From positions 1 through 31,492 of the forward strand of contig JAIWNE010000212.1 in the NCBI GenBank assembly GCA_025331445.1: 31,492 nucleotides of DNA, read 5' to 3'. Source of the DNA: Blakeslea trispora. Its lineage: Eukaryota; Mucoromycota; Mucoromycetes; Mucorales; Choanephoraceae. The stretch's first letter is position 1, and the number at the start of each line of letters is the position of its first letter. Under the pieces are notes generated by a model. That model searched no databases. It was given only the letters and a program-made list of their open reading frames with translations, and was not told the origin of the DNA. Shown here in pieces: positions 31,080-31,492 of the stretch. The position numbers and the translations under genes were made by a program.

Positions 31080-31492
31080 GTATTTAACAATCGCTTAAAG
31101 ATGCAGTTTGAAAAGCCAAAAGTTGTCAAATAAAGACGTAGACAACATACAAACAATTTATTTCCTTATACTAGATCTTGTTAAGCTCTCGTATTAAGGT
31201 TTATTTTTGAAATACAACAAAATGCTAATCCTTTCATGATTCATAAATAAAGTAAGGCCAAAGTATTATCACACACTATTTTATGCCAACAGTCCTTTTT
31301 ATCGTATTCCATTCCCTTATATTTCGTTTCTATACTATCATCCCAGAATAACATAACCGTAAATACAAGTAATAATATACTTGACATGAAAGATGCTGTC
31401 TTTTTTTATTGTTCAAAACATTCTTCATACAAATTATCCAATATTGTTCGTGATGCATCCTTCCAACAAAGACCGTTTACAATCTAAAACCA
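31080..31492. other. AT-rich noncoding DNA to the window edge
   Basis: No gene or repeat seen. The 3' or 5' flank of a gene outside the window is possible. Confidence 0.35.

Overview
This looks like a stretch of nuclear genome from an early-diverging filamentous fungus, most likely a Mucoromycota (Mucorales-type) species. The clues are strongly AT-rich intergenic DNA, short GT-AG introns of about 44-90 nt, the standard genetic code, and a dense mix of Tc1/mariner, Helitron, Ty3-type chromovirus and APE-type LINE sequences. The organism is inferred from style and transposon content; no species-specific marker is present. I saw no rRNA, CRISPR array or bacterial-style operon.

Layout. 1-131: start of a spliced host gene on the minus strand that runs off the left edge. 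541-2235: a compact, apparently intact Tc1/mariner transposon with 155-bp terminal inverted repeats (one mismatch), a TA target duplication and an unbroken 432-codon DD34E transposase. 2238-5679: gene-poor AT-rich DNA with a T-rich pyrimidine tract and a 58-bp tandem duplication. 5680-7742: a seven-exon minus-strand host gene, reconstructed here from splice sites and reading phase. It has an unrecognised N-terminal domain, an acidic/Ser-rich middle and two C-terminal AT-hook cores. 7743-9044: no convincing gene.

9045-20763: a decayed Helitron on the plus strand, with a spliced accessory gene of unknown function followed by a multi-exon Rep/Pif1-helicase gene. The helicase is split by a 6.3-kb Ty3-type chromovirus (13902-20221, minus strand) with 5-bp target duplications (GTGAA). 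The two LTRs differ at only two positions by eye, yet gag, protease, RT, RNase H, integrase and chromodomain are spread over many frames. This copy probably arrived recently but already dead, copied by another element's proteins. An exact 13-nt second copy of its polypurine tract sits between RNase H and integrase.

20947-21409: a 463-bp (T8-9)C polypyrimidine tract. 21410-23023: pyrimidine-rich DNA without a supported gene. 23039-28379: an APE-type LINE bounded by an exact 15-bp direct repeat, with intact ORF1 (two CCHC knuckles) and an ORF2 (endonuclease, RT, CCHC C-terminus) broken by three stops and one frameshift. 28395-31492: AT-rich DNA with a candidate solo LTR, a GC-rich island with a repeated heptamer, and an A-rich minisatellite.

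The window is mainly a transposon graveyard around two host genes. Target duplications and terminal repeats give a relative history: the Helitron is oldest, the chromovirus went into it later, and the Tc1 element and LINE also have near-perfect ends. All splice models and frame-break positions were made by hand.
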